From Halothiobacillus sp. (GTDB taxonomy: Bacteria; Pseudomonadota; Gammaproteobacteria; Halothiobacillales; Halothiobacillaceae), in the NCBI GenBank assembly GCA_020061705.1, contig JAGUXT010000031.1, positions 1-52,404 on the forward strand: 52,404 nucleotides of DNA. The letters run 5' to 3'. Made by a program: the position numbers and the translations under genes. This document shows, piece after piece, positions 41,634 through 51,594 of this stretch. A model generated the notes under the pieces. That model searched no databases, was not told the DNA's origin, and worked only from the letters and a program-made list of their open reading frames with translations. Numbering within the stretch: position 1 is the stretch's first letter; each line of letters opens with the position of its first letter.

Positions 41634-42452
41634 TTACACCAACCCCATCCACACGCGAACCGCATCCACGCTAGGTTTTACCGCATGAACCCGCAATATT
41701 CGCGCACCACGCTCAAGCGCCATGACGTGCGCCGCCAGAGTGCCAGCATCACGTTCGGTTGGCGCACTCTGGCCAATCAATTCGGCAATCATGCGTTTGC
41801 GCGAAACGCCAACCAACACAGGAAATCCATGCCCCACCAAACGCGGAAGCGCCTTAAAAAGCGCGTGATTGTGCGCAAAATCTTTACCAAAGCCAAACCC
41901 TGGGTCAATGGCGATGGAAGATGCCGGCAAACCCAAAGCAAGACAGGCTCGCACTTGCTTCAGTAAAAAACCTTCAACCTCATCGACAACACTCCCATAC
42001 ACTGGTGCATCCTGCATCTGAACCGGTTCACCCTGCATGTGCATCAGACAAACCGCAGCAGGATGAGCCGCAAGCACATCAAGCGCACCGGGGCGCTGCA
42101 AGGCACGCACATCATTAATTAGCGCTACACCTTGGCGCAAGCCCTCATGCATGACTTCGGGTGAGCTTGTATCCAACGACAAGGGCACAGGCGCGCCACG
42201 CAGGCACTCCAGAATCTCACCTAATCGATCCAGCTCTTCCGCCGCACTGACTGCCATGGCTCCTGGGCGCGTAGATTCTGCGCCGAGATCCAATATATCC
42301 ACGCCATCGGCGATCATGCGCTCGGCCTGCGCCAGAGCCAAATCGCGCCCAAAAAAACGACCCCCATCCGAAAAGGAGTCAGGGGTCACATTGATAATTC
42401 CCATGACACGCGGGCGATCCCGCGTCCATGAGGACAAATCGAATACAGACAT
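41634..42452 (-). CDS. folP: Dihydropteroate synthase
   Basis: TIM-barrel enzyme of folate synthesis, the sulfonamide target. 272 residues. [12 protein letters not shown] and [12 protein letters not shown] are the two signature loops; GVSRKRMI binds phosphate. Two bases separate it from the ftsH stop. Confidence 0.98.
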   Translation of the reverse strand: MSVFDLSSWTRDRPRVMGIINVTPDSFSDGGRFFGRDLALAQAERMIADGVDILDLGAESTRPGAMAVSAAEELDRLGEILECLRGAPVPLSLDTSSPEVMHEGLRQGVALINDVRALQRPGALDVLAAHPAAVCLMHMQGEPVQMQDAPVYGSVVDEVEGFLLKQVRACLALGLPASSIAIDPGFGFGKDFAHNHALFKALPRLVGHGFPVLVGVSRKRMIAELIGQSAPTERDAGTLAAHVMALERGARILRVHAVKPSVDAVRVWMGLV

Positions 42453-42454
42453 TT

Positions 42455-44395
42455 TTAATGCTGGCTGGCTGCATCACCAACAGATTTAGCAGGAGGCTCC
42501 TTGGATGCTTCCCCCGTACCAGAGGCAACCCCACCACCTGACTGCGGAGGGTTCTGCCCATCCTCACCCCAACCCTTGGGCTCACCTGGCTCACGCCGCG
42601 CCATCAAATTATCAATCTGAGGCAAATCAATGGTTTCGTACTTCAAAAGCGCTTCCGACATGGAATGTAGAATATCCATGTTTTCCACGAGAATGGTACG
42701 CGCACGCTCGTAATTGCGGTCAATAATTGCACGTACTTCGGCATCAATCAGGTGCGCAGTATCATCCGAAACATTCTTGTGCTGGGTCACGCTGCGGCCA
42801 AGAAAAACCTCACCCTCTTCTTCCATGTAGCTCAAGGCGCCTAGTTTTTCCGACATCCCCCATTTGGTGACCATATTGCGAGCGATATCCGTCGCGCGCT
42901 CAATATCGTTGGACGCCCCTGTGGTTACAGCATCCGGGCCAAAAACAAGCTCTTCCGCCAATCGTCCACCAAATAAAGTGGATAATGAGCTTTCAAGCTT
43001 GCGCTTGCTGTAGCTATAGCGATCTTGCTCAGGCAAGAACATGGTGACACCCAGGGCCCGACCACGCGGGATAATACTAACCTTGTAAACCGGGTCATGC
43101 TCTGGCACCAAACGGCCAATAATCGCGTGACCTGCTTCGTGATAGGCCGTGAGCTTTTTCTCGTCATCATTCATTAAAATCGAACGGCGCTCAGTCCCCA
43201 TAATCAGCTTGTCTTTCGCCCACTCAAGGTCGGCCATGGAGACCTCTTGGCGACCTGTACGCGCTGCACGCAAAGCTGCCTCATTCACGAGGTTAGCCAA
43301 ATCTGCGCCAGAGAAACCAGGCGTACCGCGTGCAATGTTCATTGCGGTCACGTCACTTGCCGCAGGAACCTTGCGTAAATGCACTTTAAGAATCTGCTCG
43401 CGGCCGCGCACATCAGGTAATCCAACGACGACTTGACGATCAAAACGACCTGGGCGCAATAAGGCTGGATCAAGAACATCCGGACGGTTGGTAGCGGCAA
43501 TGACGATGATGCCTTCGTGTCCATCAAAACCGTCCATCTCAACCAGCATTTGGTTCAGCGTTTGTTCACGCTCATCGTTACCACCGCCCAAACCCGCGCC
43601 GCGCTGACGACCGACAGCATCAATTTCGTCGATAAAGATAATGCAGGGCGCGCTTTTCTTCGCTTGCTCAAACATGTCGCGCACACGCGCCGCACCCACG
43701 CCAACAAACATTTCCACGAAATCCGAACCGGAAATGCTGAAAAAAGGTACCTTGGCTTCACCCGCAATCGCCTTCGCCAGCAGTGTTTTACCTGTTCCGG
43801 GAGGACCCACCATCAATACACCACGTGGAATCTTGCCGCCTAGGCGCTGAAACTTACCCGGGTCACGCAAAAAGTCGACCAGCTCGGCAACATCTTGCTT
43901 GGCCTCATCACAGCCCGCCACATCAGCGAAAGTCACTTTGATTTGATCTTCACCCATCAAGCGCGCACGACTCTTGCCAAAACTCATGGCACCGCCACGT
44001 CCACCGCCCTGCATTTGGCGCATGAAGAATATCCACACGCCAATCAACAACAGGAAAGGCCCCCACTGGATAAGCAAGGTCATCAACAACGACGGGCGCT
44101 CAGGAGGAATGGCATTGATCGTCACGCCTGCATTCAGCAAATCACCAATCAGCGCACGATTATCCGACTCTGGACTGTAGGTCATAAACTCACTGCCAGA
44201 GGTCATCTTGCCGCGAATCACATTTCCTTCAATCTGCACACGCTGCACTGAACCGGACTTCACATCACTGATGAATTGCGAATAGGCAGTGGGTACGTTC
44301 GCGGGCGTGCGAGCACCCTGGAAACTATTGAAAACCGTCATCAGTACGATGGCGATTACAAACCAGAGGAGTAAATTCTTTACGACGTCGTTCAA
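42455..44395 (-). CDS. ftsH: ATP-dependent zinc metalloprotease FtsH, TTG start
   Basis: Membrane AAA protease, 646 residues. Two N-terminal helices ([13 protein letters not shown] and [18 protein letters not shown]) flank a periplasmic domain. Walker A GPPGTGKT, Walker [10 protein letters not shown], arginine finger region RPGRFDRQ and zinc site HEAGH are present. The start is TTG at 44395, with GAGG 7 nt upstream. The C-terminus is Pro/Gly/Lys-rich and ends in a short tail. Confidence 0.97.
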   Translation of the reverse strand: MNDVVKNLLLWFVIAIVLMTVFNSFQGARTPANVPTAYSQFISDVKSGSVQRVQIEGNVIRGKMTSGSEFMTYSPESDNRALIGDLLNAGVTINAIPPERPSLLMTLLIQWGPFLLLIGVWIFFMRQMQGGGRGGAMSFGKSRARLMGEDQIKVTFADVAGCDEAKQDVAELVDFLRDPGKFQRLGGKIPRGVLMVGPPGTGKTLLAKAIAGEAKVPFFSISGSDFVEMFVGVGAARVRDMFEQAKKSAPCIIFIDEIDAVGRQRGAGLGGGNDEREQTLNQMLVEMDGFDGHEGIIVIAATNRPDVLDPALLRPGRFDRQVVVGLPDVRGREQILKVHLRKVPAASDVTAMNIARGTPGFSGADLANLVNEAALRAARTGRQEVSMADLEWAKDKLIMGTERRSILMNDDEKKLTAYHEAGHAIIGRLVPEHDPVYKVSIIPRGRALGVTMFLPEQDRYSYSKRKLESSLSTLFGGRLAEELVFGPDAVTTGASNDIERATDIARNMVTKWGMSEKLGALSYMEEEGEVFLGRSVTQHKNVSDDTAHLIDAEVRAIIDRNYERARTILVENMDILHSMSEALLKYETIDLPQIDNLMARREPGEPKGWGEDGQNPPQSGGGVASGTGEASKEPPAKSVGDAASQH

Positions 44396-44458
44396 AGCAA
44401 AACCTCGTTCCAGCTTGATGCGCTAGATAATGGGGTTAGAAAAGTAAATATTTGAGCA

Positions 44459-45082
44459 CTATAACACGCGAGGGTTCCGCGCTAAGGCATAAACCTCGCG
44501 GGAACGGGCGCGAGAAGCGTCAGGTTTGCGCATGGTGACACTGCCAAATTGTTTGCGCAATTCCCGTACATAGTCATCAAAACCTGCGCCCTGGAATAGT
44601 TTGATAACAAACACACCCTCAGGTCCCAGTACACGCAACGCAAATTCCACCGCTAATTCAGCAAGGTACATGGAGCGCGGCTGATCGACACCATCGTGTC
44701 CACTCATGTTGGGCGCCATGTCCGACAAAACCACATCAACAGTACGTCCATCAAGGTGATGCATCAGCGTGTCCAAAACCGCTTGCTCCGTGAAATCACC
44801 CTGTATGAAATCCACATCCGCAAAGCCATCCATTGGCAAAAGATCGAGTGCAAAAATCCGTCCCTTGTCTCCCAACAGACTGGAAACATACTGCGTCCAA
44901 CCTCCAGGAGCTGCACCAAGATCCACCACCACCTGCCCAGGGCGCAAAAGTCGATCCCGTTCCTGAATCTCAATCAACTTGTATACCGCGCGCGAACGCC
45001 ATCCCTCACGCTGAGCGCGCTGCACATAGGGGTCAGTAAAATGTTCATGCAGCCAGCGCTGACTGCTTACGGTACGCCCCAT
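44459..45082 (-). CDS. rlmE: 23S rRNA 2'-O-ribose methyltransferase RlmE (FtsJ)
   Basis: Methylates U2552 of 23S rRNA. 207 residues. SAM site [13 protein letters not shown], catalytic KDKE tetrad pieces in [17 protein letters not shown] and [11 protein letters not shown]. rlmE-ftsH is the standard pair; its usual upstream neighbour yhbY is absent here and a MITE sits upstream instead. Confidence 0.97.
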   Translation of the reverse strand: MGRTVSSQRWLHEHFTDPYVQRAQREGWRSRAVYKLIEIQERDRLLRPGQVVVDLGAAPGGWTQYVSSLLGDKGRIFALDLLPMDGFADVDFIQGDFTEQAVLDTLMHHLDGRTVDVVLSDMAPNMSGHDGVDQPRSMYLAELAVEFALRVLGPEGVFVIKLFQGAGFDDYVRELRKQFGSVTMRKPDASRARSREVYALARNPRVL

Positions 45083-45102
45083 GCCTCACTCCCTTCCAAA
45101 AT

Positions 45103-45206
45103 TAGGACTTACGCAAAAGTGTTCCAGCAAGGCAAAGCGCCAAAGACAGTACACATGATATGGCTAGACGCTTGAATACCGCTGGGGAGGTTTTGCGAAA
45201 ATTCTA
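45103..45206. mobile_element. 104-bp MITE-like element, copy 1
   Basis: Starts TAGGACTTACGCAAAA and ends TTTTGCG...TTCTA, a degraded inverted end. About 80% identical by hand count (83 of 104) to copy 2 at 48993-49096, ungapped and of the same length. It has no coding capacity. It lies between the rlmE start and the copper gene block. The parent transposase is not in the window. Confidence 0.85.
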
Positions 45207-45300
45207 TAAAAATAACAAGGCGCCGGGCGGGGTACCAAACCCCATCCAGCGCCAACTCAAACTAAGGGCGAATCCCCCCCGATACAAGAAGCAGTATGAC
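45207..45300. other. Gap between MITE copy 1 and the PCuAC gene
   Basis: 94 bp including GGCGCCGGGCGGGGTACC-type GC-rich sequence and a C run at 45276-45282. No clear terminator for the copper operon can be supported. Confidence 0.3.
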
Positions 45301-45765
45301 TCAATGCCCCTGCATTTTTTGCATGGTTTCCATGCGTTGCATCATGTCGGCACGTTTTTTCACCGGCACCTGCACGCTCATTTGCTTGCCATCGGCAAAA
45401 TCAAGGCGCACCGGAATGATATCCCCCGCCTTGGGACGTGGGTCTTGCACCCCAATCAGCATGATGTGATAGCTGCCCGGCTTAAGGGTCAAACTGCCCA
45501 TGGCAGGAATCACAAAGGCATCCTGTTTAATCATTTTATGCATACCGTCAACCTCGATCGACTTATGCAGCTCAATGGTGTTAAAGCCTGGTGCAAAGGC
45601 GCTCAGTACTTTGACTTCCTTGTCTTCATCGTTCTCCATCACCATAAACGCTGCCATCGCCTGCGCATTGGGCGGAGCTTCGGGAATCCATGCATCAACT
45701 ATTTTAACGTCTGCCAGCGCAGACAATGGCAACAACATGGCTGTAAGAAACATCAACTTACGCAT
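45301..45765 (-). CDS. Periplasmic copper chaperone PCuAC
   Basis: Carries Cu(I) in the periplasm and helps load the CuA site of heme-copper oxidases. 154 residues from MRKLMFLTAMLLPLSALA, a signal peptide; GAGGTG lies 5 nt before the ATG. The His/Met copper ligands of the H(M)x10Mx21HxM motif can be placed in AFMVMEN, ELHKSIE and YHIMLIG. A Met/His-rich tail (MMQRMETMQKMQGH) could bind further copper. 8 nt after the Sco gene. Confidence 0.94.
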   Translation of the reverse strand: MRKLMFLTAMLLPLSALADVKIVDAWIPEAPPNAQAMAAFMVMENDEDKEVKVLSAFAPGFNTIELHKSIEVDGMHKMIKQDAFVIPAMGSLTLKPGSYHIMLIGVQDPRPKAGDIIPVRLDFADGKQMSVQVPVKKRADMMQRMETMQKMQGH

Positions 45766-45773
45766 GGAACACC

Positions 45774-46436
45774 TCACTCGTTAATTACAGTACGAAATGC
45801 TTTAACCATCGCCACTGGATCATGCGGCGTTGGATACACTCCAACCACGGTACCCTCTGGACTCACCAAGAGTATGGAGGTTGTATGATTAATTAGATAT
45901 GAACTGGACGCTGCATCATTTGCCGTGGGTAAGGAGGCTTTTTCCCACCCCACGCCCAAGGGCTTAGCCATCAAACGCAACTCAATCTCTGTCCCGGTCG
46001 CGCCGATAATTTTTGGATCAAAATAAGTCACAAACTTGGCCAACTGCTCTGGGGTATCACGCTCAGGATCAACCGAAACGAACACCTGTTGCCATGACGA
46101 CTGTACACCCTCCTTGCGTAACAGCGTCGCGACTTCAGCCAGCGCGGTTAACTCTGTCGGACAGACATCAGGACAGAGCGTGTAGCCAAAATACAAAAAC
46201 GTCCACTTGCCCAACAGATTCTTGCGTTCAAACGGTTTGCCATCCATGCGTGTCAGCGTGAATTCCGGCACAGAGATCGCCTGTGGAATCACACGCATCA
46301 CCGACTGATCGACCACCGTGGCCAAATCCACATTCGCACGCTGCCATTTCAGATATACAGCAACACTCAGGGCGACAATCAAGACCAAAAAAACCACAGC
46401 GGCAACAGGCGCATTTTGACGACCAGATTCACTCAT
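45774..46436 (-). CDS. Sco1/SenC-family copper metallochaperone
   Basis: Thioredoxin-fold protein anchored by an N-terminal helix (VAAVVFLVLIVALSVAVYL) and facing the periplasm; delivers copper to CuA of cytochrome oxidase. Copper ligands are CPDVC in YTLCPDVCPTEL and the distal His in YLINHTTS. The start is taken at ATG 46436, since the GGGGGA box is 9 nt before it; ATG 46445 lies on top of that box. In an operon with PCuAC. Confidence 0.95.
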   Translation of the reverse strand: MSESGRQNAPVAAVVFLVLIVALSVAVYLKWQRANVDLATVVDQSVMRVIPQAISVPEFTLTRMDGKPFERKNLLGKWTFLYFGYTLCPDVCPTELTALAEVATLLRKEGVQSSWQQVFVSVDPERDTPEQLAKFVTYFDPKIIGATGTEIELRLMAKPLGVGWEKASLPTANDAASSSYLINHTTSILLVSPEGTVVGVYPTPHDPVAMVKAFRTVINE

Positions 46437-46491
46437 GAACTTCATCCCCCGCGTTAAATATTTAATACATAATTAGCGCAATTTATACCCA

Positions 46492-48972
46492 TTAACGGGT
46501 TTCATGCAACACAATGCTTTTCAAACGCAAGGCATTGCCCACGACCAGCAGGGAGCTGAGCGACATGCCAACCGCTGCCACCCAAGGGCTAATAAACCCA
46601 AGCGCCGCAAAGGGCACGGCCAAAATGTTATAGCCCAAAGCCCAAGCCAGGTTTGTGTGTATGTTACGTCGTGTCGATCGCGCCATGCGAATCGCTTGCG
46701 GTATGGCACTCAAATCATGCCCAAGGAGTACAAAATCACTATGTAGCTGTGCCAGTGTTGTAGCTGAGCCAAATGATAGCGACACCTGCGCAGCCGCAAG
46801 AGTAGGCGCATCATTAATGCCATCCCCTGCCATCATCACTCTAGCGCCCATTGCCTGCGCCTGCTCAATCCAAGCCAGTTTATCTTTAGGAAGCATAGCG
46901 CCGTGATATTCGTCAATACCAAGCCTTTGCGCCATATAACGCACGGCAGCAGGCTGGTCGCCGCTCAAAATCACCACACGTTGCATACCCAAAGCGCGCG
47001 CCTGAAGCACAAAATTTTCGGCACCTTCGCGCATTTCATCATGTAGCACAAACAACGCTCGCGGCTGTGCATCGCAACTCAACACCACCACAATACCGGC
47101 GCTTTCAAGCTGCGCATGCAACCAGACTTGATCCTGATCCGCCAGCGCGGCGCCTTGCAGCGCAAAAAGCGGGGTGCCGACACGCCAACACCTGTCATTA
47201 AAGTGTGCTTCCAGCCCCTGCCCCGGAATATTCAGCACCTCGAAATGTGCATCCAGCGGATCAACCCCCTCACGCAACGCATGCGCCAAAGGGTGCTCCG
47301 AGTGCATTTCCATGCGCGCCACCAAAGCACGCACCCAAGCCTCATCCTCGCCACCCAATACGTGCACATTTGTGATTTTGGGTCGCCCGCGCGTCAATGT
47401 TCCGGTTTTATCCAACACCAAGGTATTCGCTCGTGCCAGCGCTTCAACCGCCGACATGCGCATGGGCAAAACCCCCATACCCGCAAAACGCCCGGCCGCA
47501 ATCGCCAAAGCCACGGGCGTGGCCAAGGCCAATGCACAGGGGCAGGTAATAATCAGCACCGAAATGGTATTGGGCAGGGCATGCGCCGGGTCAATCAACC
47601 ACCACACCAGCGCTGTCAATCCCGCGAGAATCAAAGTCACCAGTACAAACGGCGCAGAAATGCGTTCAGCCAAAATCGCCAGCTTGGGCTTCTCGGACAA
47701 ACCGCGATCCATTAGGCGTTGTAGTTCATTCATGGTCGAATCGGCGCTGACACGCTCCACCCGCATCAACACGGGCTGATCGACATTGCAACTTCCGGCA
47801 GCAATCCAGTCCCCTTTCCAATGCGCCACAGCCGCCGACTCGCCCGTGAGGTGCGACTCATCAAAACTGCTAAATGCGCTTAATAAGCAGCCATCCACCG
47901 GAACGCTTGCGCCGGGTAACACGCGCACCACATCACCGGGTTTCAAATCGGCGACCGCAACTTCAATGTCAATGGCAACGTCACCATCCTGATCCACTCG
48001 GGTGGCCGTGCGCGGAATAACCTTCATCAGATGATCGAGCGCATTCGCTGCTGCAAGTCGCCCTTTCAATTCCACCACCCGCGCCAGCAAAACAAAAAAT
48101 ACAAACATGGCAATGGAATCAAAATAGGCTTCTTCGCCGCCGGTAATTGTCGCCCATAAACTGCCACCCCACGCAGCGACGAGACCCAAAACGACTGGAA
48201 CATCCATACCCAGGCGCCTGTTTTTCAAGTCGCGCCACGCGCCAACAAAAAAGTCCGCACCGGAGTAAACCAGCATAATGAAAGTGATCAGCAACGAGGT
48301 CCAACGTCCGATGACCTCCCAAAGCTGAAGTTGCCCACCCGGTTCATGGCCGCCCATCCAATAGGTCGCGATGGAAAAAAACATGACCTCCATGCCGAGC
48401 AAGCCGGCAAACAACAAGCGCTCAACACTACGCCGACGTTCATCCTCAATTAACTGCTCGCGATGCGCTGGATCATACGGGTGAGCGATGTATCCAATGG
48501 CAGCAATGGTTTGCAAAATTTCGCTCAACTTCGTTTGCAACGGATCCCACGTCACGCGTGCCTGATGACTGGCATAGTCCAAATGCACGTCAACCACTCC
48601 CGGGTGAGCACGCAAGGTCTGCTCATTCAGCCACATGCAGGCCGCACAGCGGATATTTTCCAGAATAAGCGCTGCTTCAAGCAATTCGCCACTGTGGCGC
48701 ACAAAACTTTGCTGAACATCCGGGCGATCAAACAAACTCAAATTGCGCAGAATTTCCGGCAGGACTTGAGCATTAATCTCGCCCTCCTGCTCACGGAACT
48801 TGTAAAAATCCTCAAACCCCGCATCCACAATAGTCTTACAGGCCGCATGACAACCGGCACAGCAAAACACCCGCTCTTCTCCGAGCACGGGATAACGCAA
48901 ATCAATCCCTGGCGGAACTTCCAGCGCACAGTGGTAGCAAACAGGTTTTTCAAGCGATTTGTCGTTAGCCAC
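46492..48972 (-). CDS. Copper-exporting P1B-type ATPase, CcoI/FixI/CtpA type
   Basis: 826 residues. The N-terminal Cys-rich metal-binding region (CYHC at 12-15, CCAGC at 37-41) and HMA domain (CAAC at 109-112) are followed by about eight helices. Other motifs are TGES at 376-379, the ion site CPC at 477-479, DKTGTLT at 521-527 and GDGINDAP. This layout is the CopA2/CcoI type that exports Cu for oxidase assembly rather than detoxification. The start codon is GTG. It ends 47 nt before the Sco gene and has a MITE directly upstream. Confidence 0.95.
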   Translation of the reverse strand: MANDKSLEKPVCYHCALEVPPGIDLRYPVLGEERVFCCAGCHAACKTIVDAGFEDFYKFREQEGEINAQVLPEILRNLSLFDRPDVQQSFVRHSGELLEAALILENIRCAACMWLNEQTLRAHPGVVDVHLDYASHQARVTWDPLQTKLSEILQTIAAIGYIAHPYDPAHREQLIEDERRRSVERLLFAGLLGMEVMFFSIATYWMGGHEPGGQLQLWEVIGRWTSLLITFIMLVYSGADFFVGAWRDLKNRRLGMDVPVVLGLVAAWGGSLWATITGGEEAYFDSIAMFVFFVLLARVVELKGRLAAANALDHLMKVIPRTATRVDQDGDVAIDIEVAVADLKPGDVVRVLPGASVPVDGCLLSAFSSFDESHLTGESAAVAHWKGDWIAAGSCNVDQPVLMRVERVSADSTMNELQRLMDRGLSEKPKLAILAERISAPFVLVTLILAGLTALVWWLIDPAHALPNTISVLIITCPCALALATPVALAIAAGRFAGMGVLPMRMSAVEALARANTLVLDKTGTLTRGRPKITNVHVLGGEDEAWVRALVARMEMHSEHPLAHALREGVDPLDAHFEVLNIPGQGLEAHFNDRCWRVGTPLFALQGAALADQDQVWLHAQLESAGIVVVLSCDAQPRALFVLHDEMREGAENFVLQARALGMQRVVILSGDQPAAVRYMAQRLGIDEYHGAMLPKDKLAWIEQAQAMGARVMMAGDGINDAPTLAAAQVSLSFGSATTLAQLHSDFVLLGHDLSAIPQAIRMARSTRRNIHTNLAWALGYNILAVPFAALGFISPWVAAVGMSLSSLLVVGNALRLKSIVLHETR

Positions 48973-48992
48973 GCAGCGTTATCCCAATGAAA

Positions 48993-49096
48993 TAGGATTT
49001 ACGCAAAATTGTCCCGGCAAGGCAAAGCGACGAAGACAGTACACCTATTACGGCGAGGCGCTTTAACGCCGCTGGGGCGAATTTGCGTAAGTCCTA
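48993..49096. mobile_element. 104-bp MITE-like element, copy 2
   Basis: Starts TAGGATTTACGCAAAATT and ends AATTTGCGTAAGTCCTA, nearly perfect terminal inverted repeats of 17-18 bp. Same length as copy 1 (45103-45206), in direct orientation. It separates the copper ATPase start from the cytochrome c4 gene and carries no ORF. Class unknown; a TA-type target duplication is possible but not proved. Confidence 0.88.
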
Positions 49097-49098
49097 TG

Positions 49099-49125
49099 AA
49101 AAAAGCCCCGCAAAAACTGCGAGGC
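49099..49125 (-). terminator. Terminator after cytochrome c4
   Basis: On the minus strand GCCTCGC pairs with GCGGGGC (one G-T) over a 7-nt loop, then TTTTTTC. It ends the oxidase-cytochrome c transcript just before MITE copy 2. Confidence 0.88.
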
Positions 49126-49152
49126 TCAAGTTATACCCAATCAAACGAAGAA

Positions 49153-49887
49153 TTACTTGGCAGTCAAACCTGCGTAGTAATGTGCTAATTGCACAATTTC
49201 TTCATCCGTCAAAACCTTTGCGATCAAACGCATACGCGAGTAAACATCGTTATGACGCGCACCTGTTTTGTAATCCTGCATGGTTCTGATGAAGTATTCC
49301 GGTGTCTGACCTGCCAGTGCCGGGGTATCCGTAGCTTGGCCTTCACCATTGGACACATGGCAAGACTGGCAAGGGGCGAGCAAACGCTTACCATCCCCAC
49401 GGCGAACCATGTAGGTAATTTGCTCACCGACGGCCTCGTCAAAGGTGACACCTTCGGGCAGCGCCGGCAGATCAAAACTGGCATAGAACTGCGCCAGATC
49501 AGCCATGTCCTGATCGCTCACCATTTGCCCTTCGGCGGTCATGATTTCTGCCGCATGGCTACCCTTGCGCTTGCCGTCCTTGTAATCCTTCAGCATTTTG
49601 AAAGTGTACTCGGCACGCTGACCCGCAAGCGATGGCCAGTTGGCTGAAGGTGCAATGCCTGCGTTGCCGTGGCAGGACACGCAGAACAGCTCCTGATGCA
49701 ATTGCGCGCCACGATTCTTGTCACCTTGCGCCACGAAGCGAACCTGCTCTGCGGTCCAAGCCACATTGCTAGAGGGCCCTTTAATTGCAGCAGCTGCTTC
49801 GTGCCCCGCAGCAAACAGCGGGGAAACCATCATCGCAGCGGCAAGACCAACCATGCCTACAACGGTTTTAATGTGCTTATTGTTCAT
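49153..49887 (-). CDS. Diheme cytochrome c4
   Basis: 244 residues with a Sec signal peptide (MVGLAAAMMVSPLFAAG) and two cytochrome c domains. Heme sites are CVSCH (69-73) and CQSCH (173-177), with Met ligands in each half (likely AAEIMTAEGQM and YSRMRLI). Two similar halves of about 90 residues are the mark of cytochrome c4, which passes electrons from the bc1 complex to terminal oxidases. It follows the oxidase subunit I gene with a GGGGAG ribosome site inside the coding end. Confidence 0.95.
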   Translation of the reverse strand: MNNKHIKTVVGMVGLAAAMMVSPLFAAGHEAAAAIKGPSSNVAWTAEQVRFVAQGDKNRGAQLHQELFCVSCHGNAGIAPSANWPSLAGQRAEYTFKMLKDYKDGKRKGSHAAEIMTAEGQMVSDQDMADLAQFYASFDLPALPEGVTFDEAVGEQITYMVRRGDGKRLLAPCQSCHVSNGEGQATDTPALAGQTPEYFIRTMQDYKTGARHNDVYSRMRLIAKVLTDEEIVQLAHYYAGLTAK

Positions 49888-49890
49888 GAA

Positions 49891-51576
49891 TCAAACTCCC
49901 CAAGGAATGGTGTGATGCCCTTCCATAAAGAAGAACTGCACAATTGGATAGCCGTAGCTGAGGATCATGTAGGCCAACATCGCCCAATTCCAAAAGGCCA
50001 AGCTATTCAGCACGTTAGGAAGACGCATTGGCTCATGAATAGCCACGGCATATTCAACCTTGGTATCCGCTGCGGGCACTTTGTTGAAGTGCGTCATGAA
50101 AAGGTTGTAGACAAACATGAATCCTGACACAACCAACATCACAGCACCGACAATCATGATGGCCTCATAGATACCCCACATTTGTGCATATTCAGGGAAA
50201 GCAGCGTATTGATCGGTGGTTGACACACGACGTGGCTGACCAATAAGACCCAATACATGCCAAGGTGCTGTCAATACCACCATACCAATGAAATACAGCC
50301 ACAACTGCCAAACAGCAAGGGCGCGTGAAAACAGCGCATTGCCTGTAATCTTCGGCCATAGCCAGTACGCTGCAACCAAGTACATGATGACCGTGGTACC
50401 GCCGAAGATCAGGTGGAAGTGGCCGGTAATCCACTGCGTGTTATGCACCATAACGTCCCACGTATAGGCCGCGTTCAATACACCACCCCAGCCACCGACA
50501 GTCAGCATCAACAGCGCAAGACCACCACCCAGGACAAAGGGGTTATTCCAGTCCAAGGCACCAATCCAGCCAAACAAGCCCTTGCCACCACGCAGACGAC
50601 CTGCAATTTCCATCGAAGCCAACACTGTAAAGCCTGTCAGGAAGGTTGGCACGGCCACCATGAAAGTACCGAACATGTGCAGCAGCTTCCAGCCTGCGGC
50701 TTGTTGTGGATCAACATACAAATGGTGGAAACCAATCGGCACGGAGAAGATGAACAGCAACACAAAGGCGATACGTGCAAACTCATCTGAGAACAGTTTC
50801 CCGCCCGCTTCCTTGGGCAAAATCACATACATGGCGATATAAGCTGGCATCAACCAGAAATACACAATCGCATGCAGCGTCCAGGAGAACAGAGTACGCG
50901 CCAAGCCCACGTCAATGGTCGGTGCAATACCGAACACCACGGGCAACAACTGGAAAACAGCCTCTGAGGCTACACCCAAGCTCGTCCAGCCCCACAAGAG
51001 CGCTGTCATGGTGAACATGAACATGACGAGCGGCACGGGCTTGCCAGGGTTTTCCTTCTTCCACTGGACGAAGGCGATAATCATATCGGCAACCCAGAAC
51101 CACGAACCAACCACCAGCAGAGTTGCACCCAAGTAGAAGGATGGATGCGCAAACTCAGGTGGATAGAAAGTGTAGAGCACCGACGCGTAACCGGTCAGGA
51201 GCGGGATGGCCGCCATAACGGTACCCACCAGCGACACCCAGAAGCTCGTCCAGCCAAAGAACGGTTTCTTGTTGACGCTGTGCGCCATAGTGTGATAACC
51301 CCAGCCCATCGCGAAGAAGGTGGTTAACACAAAGGCCAGCAACACGCCGTGCGTTGAGGTGGAGGCGAAATACACCGCCGTGTTTTCAATACCGGGGAAA
51401 AATCCGCTACGCTCTGCGGCCTGGAACAAGCCCATGGGCAAACCCAAGGCGAGCGCCGCAAAGGCAACCCACATGTTCCACAGACCTAATTTGTTACCGT
51501 AAGCCTGCACTGCCGTCACCGCTGGGCGGGATGAGGTGGCAGCAAGACTCGCAGCATGTTCAGCAGTAATGCTCAT
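49891..51576 (-). CDS. b(o/a)3-type cytochrome c oxidase subunit I
   Basis: 561 residues, about 13-14 membrane helices; heme-copper oxygen reductase of the B family (ba3-like). The heme and CuB histidines are found in WGYHTMAHSV, SWTLHAIVYFWLMPAYI and HNTQWITGHFHLIFGGT. The Tyr-His crosslink of the A family (HPEVYIL) is absent, as expected. Subunit II and a small peptide are just upstream in the same operon, the cytochrome c4 gene follows. Confidence 0.95.
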   Translation of the reverse strand: MSITAEHAASLAATSSRPAVTAVQAYGNKLGLWNMWVAFAALALGLPMGLFQAAERSGFFPGIENTAVYFASTSTHGVLLAFVLTTFFAMGWGYHTMAHSVNKKPFFGWTSFWVSLVGTVMAAIPLLTGYASVLYTFYPPEFAHPSFYLGATLLVVGSWFWVADMIIAFVQWKKENPGKPVPLVMFMFTMTALLWGWTSLGVASEAVFQLLPVVFGIAPTIDVGLARTLFSWTLHAIVYFWLMPAYIAMYVILPKEAGGKLFSDEFARIAFVLLFIFSVPIGFHHLYVDPQQAAGWKLLHMFGTFMVAVPTFLTGFTVLASMEIAGRLRGGKGLFGWIGALDWNNPFVLGGGLALLMLTVGGWGGVLNAAYTWDVMVHNTQWITGHFHLIFGGTTVIMYLVAAYWLWPKITGNALFSRALAVWQLWLYFIGMVVLTAPWHVLGLIGQPRRVSTTDQYAAFPEYAQMWGIYEAIMIVGAVMLVVSGFMFVYNLFMTHFNKVPAADTKVEYAVAIHEPMRLPNVLNSLAFWNWAMLAYMILSYGYPIVQFFFMEGHHTIPWGV

Positions 51577-51594
51577 TTCTCGTCTCTCCCTAAA

